Notes: generated from the sequence alone by a model not told the origin. 64,000 nt of DNA from Actinomadura hallensis (GCF_006716765.1 NZ_VFPO01000001.1:5952001-6016000), one strand, 5' to 3'. Shown: positions 47,958 through 57,297, counted from the stretch's first letter. Translations and numbers: made by a program.

Positions 47958-49217
47958 GTGAAGAAGGGAGGGGCCGGCGTGGGCAATGCAAAGCGGAAGC
48001 GATTCGGGGCGTACCTTGCGCAGTTGCGTCGGGACGCACGAAAAAGCCAGCGACAGTTAGCGGAGACGCTGTGCCGGATCTCCGCAACGGCCTCGGTGAC
48101 TCGCCACGAGATCAGCCGGTGGGAACGGGGCGAGCGCGTCCCCGCTGTATGGCTGCCCGCCCTCGCGACGGCTCTCGACGTTCCCCTCGACTCCCTTGAA
48201 CGCAGCGCCGCCCATGCGCGAGGCGAGGACGTCGGCACCGCGTCACGCAGTCCGGCCGAGGCGTTCGCCTACTTCCTGCCCGATCACGATGTCGAGCTTG
48301 GGCCGTTGGCGAATCACACGGGACGCCGGGTCGGGGCCTCGACAGCGGCCGCGCTTGCGGACCGGGCGCACGGTCTACGACTCGCCGACGACGTCATCGC
48401 CGGTGGTGATCTGCTCGCCCCCGCCCTCAGGGAACTGAACGCAGCCGTCCGGCTCTATCGGGAGACGACCCATTCCGAAGAGACCGGCCGCTCCCTCCTC
48501 AGCAGCATCGGAGAGCTGGCCCAGATCGCGGGATGGATCGCCAGCGACGCAGGCGAACACGAACAAGCGGCGCGCGCCTACCGGCTCGGAGCCTCGGCGG
48601 CCCGGGAAGCCGGGGACCTCGCCCTGGTCGGCAACCTCGCCGGAAGCCTCGCCTATCAGCTCTCCAACACAGGTCACGAGGACGACGGCCTGAGCCTCGC
48701 CCAAGCCGCCCTGGAAGAGGCGGGGCCGGACGCACCGGCCAAGGCCCGCGCGCTCTACCTCGACCGAGTCGCATGGGCGCACACCAAAGCGGGCAACGCC
48801 CAACCGGCGATGCGCGCGCTCGCCGAGGCCCATGAAGCCATGACCGCTGAGGACACACAGGAGTCCCCTGTCTGGGCCTACTGGGTGTCCCCGGAGGAAC
48901 TCGACGTGATGGACGCCCGCGTCTACACGGAACTCCGCAAGCCGTTGCGCGCCGTCCCACTCCTGCAAGAAGTGCTCAGCCGGTACGACTCGACGCACAC
49001 GCGCGAACTAGCTCTCTATCTCTCATGGCTTGCCGTCGCCCTAGTGGACGCCAACGAGCCAGAGGAGGCCGCCAAGACGGCTCGGCGAATGCTCGACCTC
49101 TCGGCAGACTCCGCCAGCGACCGGACGGCTCGGCGAAACCGCATCGTCCTCACCAAGCTAGAGCCGCACCGAGACATCCCCGAGGTACGCGACCTGCTCA
49201 GCACCCACGCGGCCTGA
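47958..49217 (+). CDS. XRE-family regulator with C-terminal TPR-like repeats
   Basis: The 419-residue protein has an N-terminal HTH (FGAYLAQLRRDARKSQRQLAETL, TRHEISRWERGERVPA) and a helical-repeat region (about 150-410) with TPR-like units such as AGEHEQAARAYRLGASAAREAGD and AGNAQPAMRALAEAHEAM. Such proteins bind peptides or small signals. The GTG at 47958 has AGGAGG eight bases upstream; another GTG at 47979 also has a good site. The gene is monocistronic and divergent from the small gene 47476-47781. Confidence 0.85.
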   Translation: MKKGGAGVGNAKRKRFGAYLAQLRRDARKSQRQLAETLCRISATASVTRHEISRWERGERVPAVWLPALATALDVPLDSLERSAAHARGEDVGTASRSPAEAFAYFLPDHDVELGPLANHTGRRVGASTAAALADRAHGLRLADDVIAGGDLLAPALRELNAAVRLYRETTHSEETGRSLLSSIGELAQIAGWIASDAGEHEQAARAYRLGASAAREAGDLALVGNLAGSLAYQLSNTGHEDDGLSLAQAALEEAGPDAPAKARALYLDRVAWAHTKAGNAQPAMRALAEAHEAMTAEDTQESPVWAYWVSPEELDVMDARVYTELRKPLRAVPLLQEVLSRYDSTHTRELALYLSWLAVALVDANEPEEAAKTARRMLDLSADSASDRTARRNRIVLTKLEPHRDIPEVRDLLSTHAA

Positions 49218-49466
49218 ATACTGTTTCAGCCGGTCATCAGAGATGGTCGCGCCGATGGGCGGGCTGATGCCGGGCCACCTGTGCCAGGGCAGCGCCAGTG
49301 GACTGGCTCCCGGTCTGACGACCGCGACCGCTTCACGCGGCGACCACCGATCCATGCACCACACCCAGCGGTTGAGGGGGCGCCACTACCGCGAGCGTCG
49401 GGAGACGCCGTACCTCGGTTAGGGCGCGACACTCGCCCTAGCCGAGCGCGAATCCGCAGGTCGGTT

Positions 49467-50117
49467 CTATGTGGCGGGCGAGACTCCGACCGGGCAGGAG
49501 ACGCCGGTGCCGCCTATGCCGCAGTAGCCGTTCGGGTTCTTGGAAAGGTACTGCTGGTGGTAGTCCTCGGCGAAGTAGAAGTCGGTGGCCTTGGTCATTT
49601 CGGTGGTGATGTGGCCGTAGCCGGCTTTGGTGAGGACCTGCTGGTAGGCGTCGCGGGAGGTTTCGGCGGCCTTCTGCTGGGCGTCGGTGCGGTAGAAGAT
49701 CGCCGAGCGGTACTGGGTGCCGATGTCGTTGCCCTGGCGCATGCCCTGGGTGGGGTCGTGGGCCTCCCAGAAGACGCGGAGCAGTTCTTCGTAGGTGATC
49801 TTCGTCGGATCGTAGACGACGCGGACGGTTTCGGTGTGGCCCGTCAGGCCGCTGCAGACTTCCTCGTAGGTGGGGTTCGGGGTGTAGCCGCCCTCGTAGC
49901 CGACGGCGGTGGAGACGACTCCCGGGGTCTGCCAGAACGTGCGTTCGGCGCCCCAGAAGCAGCCGAGCGCGAACTCGGCGATCTCGGTGCCGTCCGGGTA
50001 GGGCGGCGCGAGGGGGGCGTCGAGGACCTCGTGGCGCGGCGGCACCGGGATGGGCTCGTCCCTCCCGGGGAGTGCCTTCTCCGGAGAGACCATCTGGGTC
50101 TTCGCAAAGCCGAACAT
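49467..50117 (-). CDS. msrA: Peptide methionine sulfoxide reductase MsrA
   Basis: The 216-residue MsrA reduces Met-S-sulfoxide in oxidised proteins. The catalytic motif ALGCFWGAERTFW is followed by GYEGGYTPNPTYEEVCSGLTGHTE, YDPTKITYEELLRVFWEAHDPTQ and C-terminal resolving Cys in GYCGIGGTGVSCP. The N-terminal 45 residues are the extension common in actinobacterial and E. coli-type enzymes. It is a single gene, divergent from the P450 at 50312. Confidence 0.96.
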   Translation of the reverse strand: MFGFAKTQMVSPEKALPGRDEPIPVPPRHEVLDAPLAPPYPDGTEIAEFALGCFWGAERTFWQTPGVVSTAVGYEGGYTPNPTYEEVCSGLTGHTETVRVVYDPTKITYEELLRVFWEAHDPTQGMRQGNDIGTQYRSAIFYRTDAQQKAAETSRDAYQQVLTKAGYGHITTEMTKATDFYFAEDYHQQYLSKNPNGYCGIGGTGVSCPVGVSPAT

Positions 50118-50155
50118 GCCTCCAGGTTAGCCGCCGCCTCCCATCTCGCCCTGGC

Positions 50156-50171
50156 GTAAGGATTTGCTTAC
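50156..50171. promoter_or_regulatory. Short inverted repeat between msrA and the first P450 gene
   Basis: GTAAG-N6-CTTAC forms a perfect 5-bp inverted repeat, 38 bases before the msrA start and 140 bases before the P450 start. It is a candidate operator only. Confidence 0.35.
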
Positions 50172-50311
50172 CTGGGGGTGGTGTTTGGTTGTGTGGCGGG
50201 TGTGGAAGGATTTCTGGGAGTTTGTCTCGATCGTTACTTTTGTCCGTCCGCCGTCCCGGACGCCCGACCGGGCGGCGGAGCGGCGTGCGCGACCGAAGGG
50301 ATGTCTCGCTG

Positions 50312-51553
50312 ATGGCTCTGGAAGTCAGTCCGGAAGAGACCGTGACCGCTCCGATTCCGCACCCGCTGGACCAGGACGCCGACGGGGTGAACCGGCCGGG
50401 ACTGCACAAGAACCCCAAGTACCACGAGCTGAGGGAGACGGGGACGGGTGTCGCGGTGGTGCGGCGGCCGAACGGGACGACCGCCAAGCTCGTCACCCGG
50501 TACCACGACGTCGAGCAGGTGTTGCGCAACCACGCGGTGTTCTCGCGGGAGGCCGCCGCCGACGCCGACGACGTGGATCTGGAGGGCACCCTCCTGGGGC
50601 TGGACCCGGACGAGCACACGAGCGTGCGCGGCGCGGTCAAGGACTGGTTCACGCCGCGGGCCGTCGAGCGGCTGCGGGGCACGGCCGAGGAGCGGGCCGC
50701 GGCGCAGCTGAAGGCGATGGTCGAGCGCGGTGAGCCCGCCGACCTGGTGACCGACTTCGCCTTCCCGTTCGCGCTGAACCTGGTGTGCGACATGCTGGGC
50801 CTGCCCCAGGAGGGGCGGCTGCGGTTCCGGGAGTGGGGCGACGCGTTCCTCGGGACGACCGAGCAGACCCGCATGGGCGCGGACGAGGCGCTGATCTCGA
50901 TGGTCGCGTACATGAGCGAGCTCGTGGAGGAGCGGCGCCAGAAGCCGGGCGACGACCTGCTGTCCCAGGTCGCCGTGGGCGGCGCGCACCTGTCGCCCGA
51001 CCGGCAGATCAAGCTTCCGATCACCCTCGTGCTCGGCGGCTGGGAGACCGTGGCGAGCAGCGTCGGCATCCAGGTGCACGCGCTCCTCACGCACCCGTAC
51101 GGCGGCTACGACACCGCGTACGCGTACCTGACCGACCATCCCGAGGAGGTCCCCGGCGCCGTCACCGAGCTGGAGCGCATGTTCTCGGTGACGGCGGCGG
51201 ACGCGATGCCGCGCCGGGTGGTGCAGGACGTCACGCTCCCCAGCGGCGAGCGGCTCCGGGCGGGGGACCTGGTGATCCCGTCGAGCGACGCGGCGAACTA
51301 CGACCCGCGCGTCTTCGACGACCCGCACCGCATGGACTTCTCCCGCGACCCCAACCGGCACCTGTCGTTCGGGTACGGGGTCCACCACTGCATCGGGCGG
51401 CACCTCGGGCACCTGGAGGTGGTGACGGCGATGGCCCTGCTGACCCGGGAGCTGCCGAAGCTGCGGCTGGCGGTCCCGTCGGAGGAGATCACGTACAAGC
51501 CGGGTCACGCGGTGCTGGGGCCGACGGCCCTGCCCGTCGCCTGGAGTGAGTAG
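50312..51553 (+). CDS. Cytochrome P450 (I)
   Basis: This 413-residue soluble bacterial P450 has the I-helix LVLGGWETVASS (in place of AGxDT/AGxET), a K-helix Glu in ELERMFSV, and heme-binding FGYGVHHCIGRHLGHLE with Cys360. It would hydroxylate a small hydrophobic substrate with electrons from ferredoxin; no ferredoxin gene is adjacent. The ATG at 50312 lies about 11 bases after AAGGGA. It is close to the terpenoid genes but on its own transcript, so membership in that pathway is inferred. The family number cannot be assigned here. Confidence 0.92.
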   Translation: MALEVSPEETVTAPIPHPLDQDADGVNRPGLHKNPKYHELRETGTGVAVVRRPNGTTAKLVTRYHDVEQVLRNHAVFSREAAADADDVDLEGTLLGLDPDEHTSVRGAVKDWFTPRAVERLRGTAEERAAAQLKAMVERGEPADLVTDFAFPFALNLVCDMLGLPQEGRLRFREWGDAFLGTTEQTRMGADEALISMVAYMSELVEERRQKPGDDLLSQVAVGGAHLSPDRQIKLPITLVLGGWETVASSVGIQVHALLTHPYGGYDTAYAYLTDHPEEVPGAVTELERMFSVTAADAMPRRVVQDVTLPSGERLRAGDLVIPSSDAANYDPRVFDDPHRMDFSRDPNRHLSFGYGVHHCIGRHLGHLEVVTAMALLTRELPKLRLAVPSEEITYKPGHAVLGPTALPVAWSE

Positions 51554-51626
51554 CGGCGTTTCGTTCCGGTGGAGCGTTCCGCGGCCCGGCCGTCGCCCGA
51601 CGGGGCGACGGCCGGGCGCGGCCGCG

Positions 51627-52811
51627 TCAGTTCTTCCCGCCGGGCGGGAACACCACCGGGACGCTGTCGATGCCGATCACGCCCGTCGGCCACTGGACCT
51701 GGGGGCGGGCGCCGGGCGCGAGCTCGTACTCGGGGATCCGCCGGTGCCACTCCTCAAGGACCACCCGCAGCTCCATGCGCGCGAGGTGGATGCCGAGGCA
51801 GCGGTGCGGGCCGCTGCCCCAGGTGAGGTTGTTGTAGTCCCGCTCCGGGTCGAACTCGTCGGGGTTCTCAAGATCGGCCGGGTCGCGGTTGGCCGCGCCC
51901 ACGGCGACGCTCACGGTGGCGCCGGCGGGGATGGACACGCCTTCGAGGACGACGTCACGGGTCGTCACGCGGGGGACGACGGCGTTGGCCGGGTCGATGC
52001 GCAGCATCTCCTCGACGGCGGCCGGGATGGCCGAGGGGTCCTCGGCCAGCTTGCGGCGCAGGGCGGGCCTGGAGGCGAGCTTGGCGAACATCAGGCTCAG
52101 CGCGTTGGTCACCGAGTCGACCCCCGCCAGGACGAAGAAGAAGCACAGGCCGATGGCCTCCTGGTCGGTGAACGGGTCGTCGCCCTCGAACAGGTCACGG
52201 AGCAGCCCGCCGGCGCGTCCGGCCCGGCATTCGGCGACGTGGTCGCTCACGTAGGAGAACAGCTCGGCGGCCGACTGCATCGCCTCGGGCGGCTGCTCGC
52301 CCGCGCCGGACAGGTCGGCCATGCGGATGATGACCTCGCGCCAGACCAGCAGGCGGTCGAGGTCCTCCTGCGGGAGGCCGAACAGGTCGAGGAACACCTT
52401 CGCCGGGACCGGACGGGCGAGGTCGGCGACCGCGTCGCAGGAGCCCTTCTCGACGATGTCGTCGATCAGCGCCGCGACCTGGCCGCGGACGGTGTCCTCG
52501 ACGGACGCCGCCGCGCGCGGGGTGAAGAACGGCTGGAGCAGCCGGCGGTAGCGGGTGTGGTCGGGCGGGTCGAACGCGATGGGGACGAGCGGGACGGGGC
52601 TGCCGAGGGTGTCGAAGGCCCGCTGGGACGAGTACGTCTCGGGGTTCTTGAAGACGTGTTCGCCCAGTTCACGGGTGGTGACGAGATACCCGGCGTCCGA
52701 CTGCGCCACCGGCCCGGCGGCGCGGATCACGGCGTACCCCTCCCCCCGGTCGTCGGCCATCGGGAGCTCCGCCATCCGGAGCACGTTCTCATCGGTCGTC
52801 TCAGCAGTCAT
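51627..52811 (-). CDS. Cytochrome P450 (II)
   Basis: The 394-residue soluble P450 has the I-helix FFFVLAGVDSVTNAL (Ser replaces the usual Thr of AGxDT), the ExxR pair in EEMLRIDP, and heme loop TWGSGPHRCLGIHLARME with Cys338. It is convergent with P450 I (73 bases apart) and divergent from P450 III across a 354-base control region. A role in tailoring the diterpenoid is plausible but unproven. Confidence 0.93.
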   Translation of the reverse strand: MTAETTDENVLRMAELPMADDRGEGYAVIRAAGPVAQSDAGYLVTTRELGEHVFKNPETYSSQRAFDTLGSPVPLVPIAFDPPDHTRYRRLLQPFFTPRAAASVEDTVRGQVAALIDDIVEKGSCDAVADLARPVPAKVFLDLFGLPQEDLDRLLVWREVIIRMADLSGAGEQPPEAMQSAAELFSYVSDHVAECRAGRAGGLLRDLFEGDDPFTDQEAIGLCFFFVLAGVDSVTNALSLMFAKLASRPALRRKLAEDPSAIPAAVEEMLRIDPANAVVPRVTTRDVVLEGVSIPAGATVSVAVGAANRDPADLENPDEFDPERDYNNLTWGSGPHRCLGIHLARMELRVVLEEWHRRIPEYELAPGARPQVQWPTGVIGIDSVPVVFPPGGKN

Positions 52812-53165
52812 GACCCATCCCGCCCGCAGGTTCGTCCATTGACGCCGCAGATGGTAAGGCTCGTGAAGTTGGTTGGGAAGTGCTCCCCACCACCCATTTG
52901 CCTACCCATTGGCACCAAAACGCTCGGATTGCAATACACCCACCCGAGTGAGACATATCACTCGTCGGTGGCGCCGATCAGGCAACGACGATCTTGCCGT
53001 ACGGAACGTTACATGTAATACTCTCACAGCATTCATCCGATTTTGGGCAACTTTATACCACCCCTTCGGTCCGACCCTCCGGGCGCGGGAGGCGAGGGCG
53101 AAGGGAGCGCCGAGCGACCGTCACACCGTCCCTTCCCCGGACGGTCACTCTGAGGGGCAGCCGCG
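52812..53165 (+). promoter_or_regulatory. Divergent control region of P450 II and the P450 III-terpene operon
   Basis: This is the most AT-rich stretch of the window. It contains palindrome CGAGTGA-N6-TCACTCG (52945-52964) and a likely promoter TTGCCG (52994-52999) with a 16-bp spacer and TAATAC (53016-53021). The perfect 10-bp palindrome TTACATGTAA (53009-53018) overlaps that -10. The sites point to specific regulation of the operon starting at 53166. Confidence 0.6.
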
Positions 53166-54536
53166 ATGTCCGTCACCGTGTCCACGACCCGCTCCCGCAA
53201 GCCGAAGAACTTTCCGCTCTATCGGACCTTGCCGGGTTTCGCCAGGGACCCCCTGAAGGAGCTCGAACGCATCAGCCGGGCGGCGAACGGGGAAATAGTC
53301 CGTCTCGACCTCGGCATCGTCAGGCCGCTGCTGGTGACGCGCCCGGAACATCTGCAGATCGTCCTGCGCGAACGCTCCGACGACTACGCGCGCGACGGCA
53401 TCTTCTGGCGTCCCCTCGACGACCTCATGGGCATCGGGGTCCTCGGCGGGACGAGCGAGTCGTGGGCCACCAGCCGCAGGGTGCTGCAGCCGGTGTTCAC
53501 CGCCCGCAACGTCAGGGCGCTCACCGGCCGGCTGGCCGACACGATCAACGAGGCCGTGGACGAGCTGGACGCGGCCGCGCAGGCGGGACGCCCCGTGCAG
53601 GCGAGCCGGGAGATGGCCCGGATCGTCAACCAGACGGTCGTCCGGATCTTCTTCGGCGGCAAGATCGGGCCGGCGGAGATCGGCAAGCTGGACCCCGCCT
53701 TCGAGGCGGTCATCGCGTCGCTGGCCTTCCGCGTCCTCCTGCCGTTCATGCCCGAGACCCTCATGCCGCGCGGCCGCTCCTACCGGGCGGGCATCCGCGC
53801 CATCGACGAGGTGATGTACGGGCTGGTGGAGCGGTACCGCGACGACCCCGGCGAGGACCTCGACATCTTCACCGCGCTGTGCCGGGCCCGGTCGGCGGAG
53901 GGCAGCGGCCTGACCGACAAGTGGGTGCGCGACAACCTCGTCGGGATGTACGCGGCGGGGACCGAGACCACCGCCACGGCGCTGAGCTGGCTGTGGCCCC
54001 TGCTCTGCCACCACCCCGACGTCGCCGAGCGGCTCTACGAGGAGATCGACCGCGTCGTGGGCGGCGACCGCGTCCGCCCCGAGCACCTGGAGGGCCTGAC
54101 CTACACCAAGCAGGTGGTCCAGGAGCTGCTGCGGCTGTACCCGGTCGGCTGGCAGTTCCCGCGCGTGGCCGTGCGCTCCGGGAACATCGACGGGTTCCCC
54201 GTCAAGAAGGGCCAGACGCTGCTCATCAGCCCGTATCTGACGCATCATCTCGAATCGGTGTGGGATCGCCCGCACGAGTTCGACCCCGACAGGTTCGCGC
54301 CCGAGCGAGCCTCCGGCCGGCACCGCTACGCCTACTTCCCGTTCGGCGGCGGGCCCCACCAGTGCGTGGGCAACCACCTCTTCCACATCGAGGCGCAGCT
54401 GATCGCGGCGAGCGTGCTCAGCCGGTACCGCCCCGAACCGGTCGGCCCGGTGCCGTCCCGGCCCGGCATGGGACGGACGCTGCGGCTCGAACACGAACTG
54501 GAGATGCGCCTGGTGCCCGTGGGAGAGCGGAAGTGA
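53166..54536 (+). CDS. Cytochrome P450 (III), first gene of the terpene operon
   Basis: The 456-residue P450 is longer than the other two and closer to the class of CYP with I-helix MYAAGTETTATAL, K-helix QELLRLYPVGW, PERF-like DPDRFAPERA, and heme loop FPFGGGPHQCVGNHLFH with Cys400. GAGGGG lies eight bases before the ATG. It overlaps the terpene synthase by four bases (GTGA), so it should oxidise the terpene product of the same operon. Confidence 0.94.
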   Translation: MSVTVSTTRSRKPKNFPLYRTLPGFARDPLKELERISRAANGEIVRLDLGIVRPLLVTRPEHLQIVLRERSDDYARDGIFWRPLDDLMGIGVLGGTSESWATSRRVLQPVFTARNVRALTGRLADTINEAVDELDAAAQAGRPVQASREMARIVNQTVVRIFFGGKIGPAEIGKLDPAFEAVIASLAFRVLLPFMPETLMPRGRSYRAGIRAIDEVMYGLVERYRDDPGEDLDIFTALCRARSAEGSGLTDKWVRDNLVGMYAAGTETTATALSWLWPLLCHHPDVAERLYEEIDRVVGGDRVRPEHLEGLTYTKQVVQELLRLYPVGWQFPRVAVRSGNIDGFPVKKGQTLLISPYLTHHLESVWDRPHEFDPDRFAPERASGRHRYAYFPFGGGPHQCVGNHLFHIEAQLIAASVLSRYRPEPVGPVPSRPGMGRTLRLEHELEMRLVPVGERK

Positions 54537-55459
54537 CGGCGGCCCCCGGCGAGGAGCAGACGGATCACGTACGGGTCGTCGCGGAGCAGGGCAGGATCTG
54601 CGCCCTGGCCACGCACTGCGCCCGCGACCTGCAGGACCGCGCCGCCGCGCACCCGGAGCTGTTCTCCGCGAAGCCCTTCGACGCGACGCTCTTCAACGCC
54701 GTGTCGCTGGCCAACGCGTTCGGCTCGCCGGACGACCCCCACACGGCGCTGCGGATCGCCAACCGCACCTCGCTGTGGATCTTCGCGCTGGACTGGCTGA
54801 TCGACTACCGGGCGAAGAAGCGCGAGGACGTCGAGGCGCTCGTGGCGCGGTGCACGGCCGCCGTGACGGACGGGACCCCGGACGGGGACGGGCAGGACGG
54901 GGAGGGGGCGGCGCTCGCCCGGTTCCTCGTCGAGATCCGCGACCTGCTGGCCACCGCGCCGGCGTTCGCCGCGCACCGGGACGTCTGGCTGGACGAGCTG
55001 CGCCGGATGCTGGAGGCGATGGCGCTCGAATGGGAGTGGAAGGCGTCCCGCGCGGAGACCGGCGCCTGGACCCCGACGCTCGACGACTACCTCGCCAACG
55101 CCGACAACTTCGGCTCGACGTTCGTCAACGCCGGGCACTGGATCTTCACCTCCGGCCCGGCCGCCCTCGACCACCTCGACCCGCTGCTGGAGGCGAGCCG
55201 TGAGGTGCAGCGGGTGCTCCGGCTCCTCAACGACCTCGCCACGTACAAGCGGGACGTCACCTGGGGCGACCTGAACGCGATGCTGCTCGACGCCGACGAG
55301 GCCACCGTCAAGGAGAGGATCGGCCGGCTCGTGGAGAACTGCCGGAAGCTGCTGCGTCCCCTGCGCGACCCATGTCCCCGCGAAGCCGTGTACCTGGAAC
55401 GGCAGATCGGCTACAGCGTCGGCTTCTACGGCGGGGCCGACTACTGGGGTGACCTGTGA
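54533..55459 (+). CDS. Class I terpene synthase
   Basis: The 308-residue all-alpha terpene synthase has a metal motif that appears as D87-W-L-I-D91 (DxxxD) in LWIFALDWLIDYRAKK. The NSE-type motif is N233-D-x-x-T237-x-x-x-D241 in RLLNDLATYKRD, and the C-terminal SVGFYGGADYW is present. Such enzymes ionise allylic or cyclised diphosphates in the cytoplasm. Its direct coupling to a class II cyclase suggests it takes a copalyl- or halimadienyl-type diphosphate. The GTG start overlaps the P450 stop. Product cannot be predicted. Confidence 0.85.
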   Translation: MTAAPGEEQTDHVRVVAEQGRICALATHCARDLQDRAAAHPELFSAKPFDATLFNAVSLANAFGSPDDPHTALRIANRTSLWIFALDWLIDYRAKKREDVEALVARCTAAVTDGTPDGDGQDGEGAALARFLVEIRDLLATAPAFAAHRDVWLDELRRMLEAMALEWEWKASRAETGAWTPTLDDYLANADNFGSTFVNAGHWIFTSGPAALDHLDPLLEASREVQRVLRLLNDLATYKRDVTWGDLNAMLLDADEATVKERIGRLVENCRKLLRPLRDPCPREAVYLERQIGYSVGFYGGADYWGDL

Positions 55460-57297
55460 ACGACATCAGCCGCGCGTACCGCAGGATGGACTCCGTCCGC
55501 ACCGACTCCCCCCGGAACGACTCCCCGCGCACGGAGGCACGCCAAACGCGCACTGAAGGGGAGCACTCCCGTGTAGCAACGACCCAGGGGACGTCCACGG
55601 CGAGATCCGCCCAGCTGAGCACGGCCTCCACGAGTGAGACGACGGCCAAGGCCGCCGAGCTGGTGAACAGTCTCGTCACCCTGCCCTGGGGGCAGGTGTC
55701 GCCGTCGGTGTACGAGACGGGCCGCGTCGTCGCGCTCGCCCCCTGGCTGAGCGGCCACGAGCGGCGGATCTCCTTTCTTCTCGGCAACCAGCGGGCGGAC
55801 GGCGGCTGGGGCCTCTCCGACCACGGGTACGCGCTCGTGCCCACGCTGAGCGCGACGGAGGCGCTCCTTTCCGTCCTCGTCCGGTCCGGACGGCCGGACG
55901 GCGCGGCCTCGGACGGCGCGGCCTCGGACGGCGTCCACGATCCCGGCCTGCACGAAGCGGTGACCCGCGCGGCCGCCCGCGGCCTGCGCAGGCTCCGGAC
56001 GCTGCTGACCGGACCCACGTGGGCGTCTCCGCCGGACGGCGAGGCGGTGCCGGACATGCCGGCGATCGAGCTGATCGTCCCGTACCTGGTCGAGCGCATC
56101 AACGGGCACCTCGCGGCCCTCCCCGCGTCGTTCCCGCCGCCGGACCGGGACGGGGCCGCCTCGCGGGACGGCCTGCCGCTGCCCGCGGGCATGGACGGCG
56201 CCAAGCTGGCCCTCGTCCGCGAGCTGCTGAAGTCGGACGCGCGGCCGCCGAAGAAGCTGATGCACGCCCTGGAGATCGGGGGCGCGGCGGCGCGCGGCTT
56301 CGCGGGGACCGGCCCGGAGTCGACCGGCGCGATCGGCGCGTCGCCCGCGGCGACCGCCGCGTGGCTCGGTGACCGGCCGCCCGCGGACCCGAGCACGCCC
56401 GCGCGCTGGTACCTGGAGACGGTCGCGTCCATGCACGGCGGCCCCGTCCCGGTCGCGTACCCGCTGACGGTGTTCGAGCGGGGCTGGGTGGTGAGCTGGC
56501 TGATCCGCGCCGGGATCTCCGTCTCCGTCCCGCCGGAGGTGGTGCTGAGCCTCACCTCTCCGCTGCGGCCGGACGGGACGCCGACGGCGGCCGGGCTGCC
56601 CGCCGACGCCGACACCACCGCGGCGACGCTGTACGCGCTGGCGCTCCTCGGCGCGCCGCACCGGCCGGACCCGCTCTGGAACTACGAGACGCCCTCGCAC
56701 TTCTGCACCTGGCAGGGTGAGGAGGGCGCCTCCACGACGACCAACGCCCACGTGCTGGAGGCGTTCGGCGAGTTCGTCGCGACGGGCGCGGCGGCCCGCG
56801 GCGACGCCGTGGACGTCCGCCGGTGCGAGGCGACCGTCGAGAAGGTCACCCGCTGGCTGCTGGGGCAGCAGGGCGGCGACGGGTCCTGGACCGACCGCTG
56901 GCACGCGTCCCCGTACTACGCGACGGCGTCCTGCGTGCTGGCGTTGGAACGTTACGGGGGGAGCGGGGCCGCGGACGCGGTCGCGCGCGCGAGGGCGTGG
57001 GTGCTGCGGACCCAGCGGCCGGACGGGTCGTGGGGCCGGTGGGAGGGCACGGCCGAGGAGACTGCATACGCCGTCCAGACTCTGCTCCTCACGGGCGGCC
57101 CGCCGGAGCCGGAGGCGGTGCGGGCGGCGGCGCGGGGACGTGACGCGCTGGTCCGCGGGCTATCCCGCCCGGACGGCGCCCATCCGCCGCTGTGGCATGA
57201 CAAGGACCTTTACCACCCGGCCGCGATCGTCCGCGCCGCGATGCTGGCCGCGCTCCATCTCCTGGCGACAACGGGGGCGGAGCACAACAAAGAGTGA
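55456..57297 (+). CDS. Class II diterpene cyclase (squalene-cyclase-like prenyl cyclase)
   Basis: The 613-residue alpha-barrel cyclase has QW-type repeats at NQRADGGWGL (111-120), QQGGDGSWTD (471-480) and QRPDGSWGRW (520-529). The catalytic acid motif reads DADTTAA (384-390), a variant of the DxDD of class II cyclases. Length fits bacterial copalyl-diphosphate-type synthases. The first 65 residues are Ser/Thr/Arg-rich and non-homologous, so the true start may lie downstream of the GTG at 55456; an internal DGAASDGAASDG repeat lies at 148-159. It should cyclise geranylgeranyl diphosphate by protonation. Confidence 0.85.
   Translation: MNDISRAYRRMDSVRTDSPRNDSPRTEARQTRTEGEHSRVATTQGTSTARSAQLSTASTSETTAKAAELVNSLVTLPWGQVSPSVYETGRVVALAPWLSGHERRISFLLGNQRADGGWGLSDHGYALVPTLSATEALLSVLVRSGRPDGAASDGAASDGVHDPGLHEAVTRAAARGLRRLRTLLTGPTWASPPDGEAVPDMPAIELIVPYLVERINGHLAALPASFPPPDRDGAASRDGLPLPAGMDGAKLALVRELLKSDARPPKKLMHALEIGGAAARGFAGTGPESTGAIGASPAATAAWLGDRPPADPSTPARWYLETVASMHGGPVPVAYPLTVFERGWVVSWLIRAGISVSVPPEVVLSLTSPLRPDGTPTAAGLPADADTTAATLYALALLGAPHRPDPLWNYETPSHFCTWQGEEGASTTTNAHVLEAFGEFVATGAAARGDAVDVRRCEATVEKVTRWLLGQQGGDGSWTDRWHASPYYATASCVLALERYGGSGAADAVARARAWVLRTQRPDGSWGRWEGTAEETAYAVQTLLLTGGPPEPEAVRAAARGRDALVRGLSRPDGAHPPLWHDKDLYHPAAIVRAAMLAALHLLATTGAEHNKE

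Noticed and set aside
49220..49466. Possible insertion-sequence remnant between the XRE/TPR gene and msrA
   Set aside because: No inverted terminal repeats, target duplication or transposase motif could be seen; the frames are short and unrecognised.
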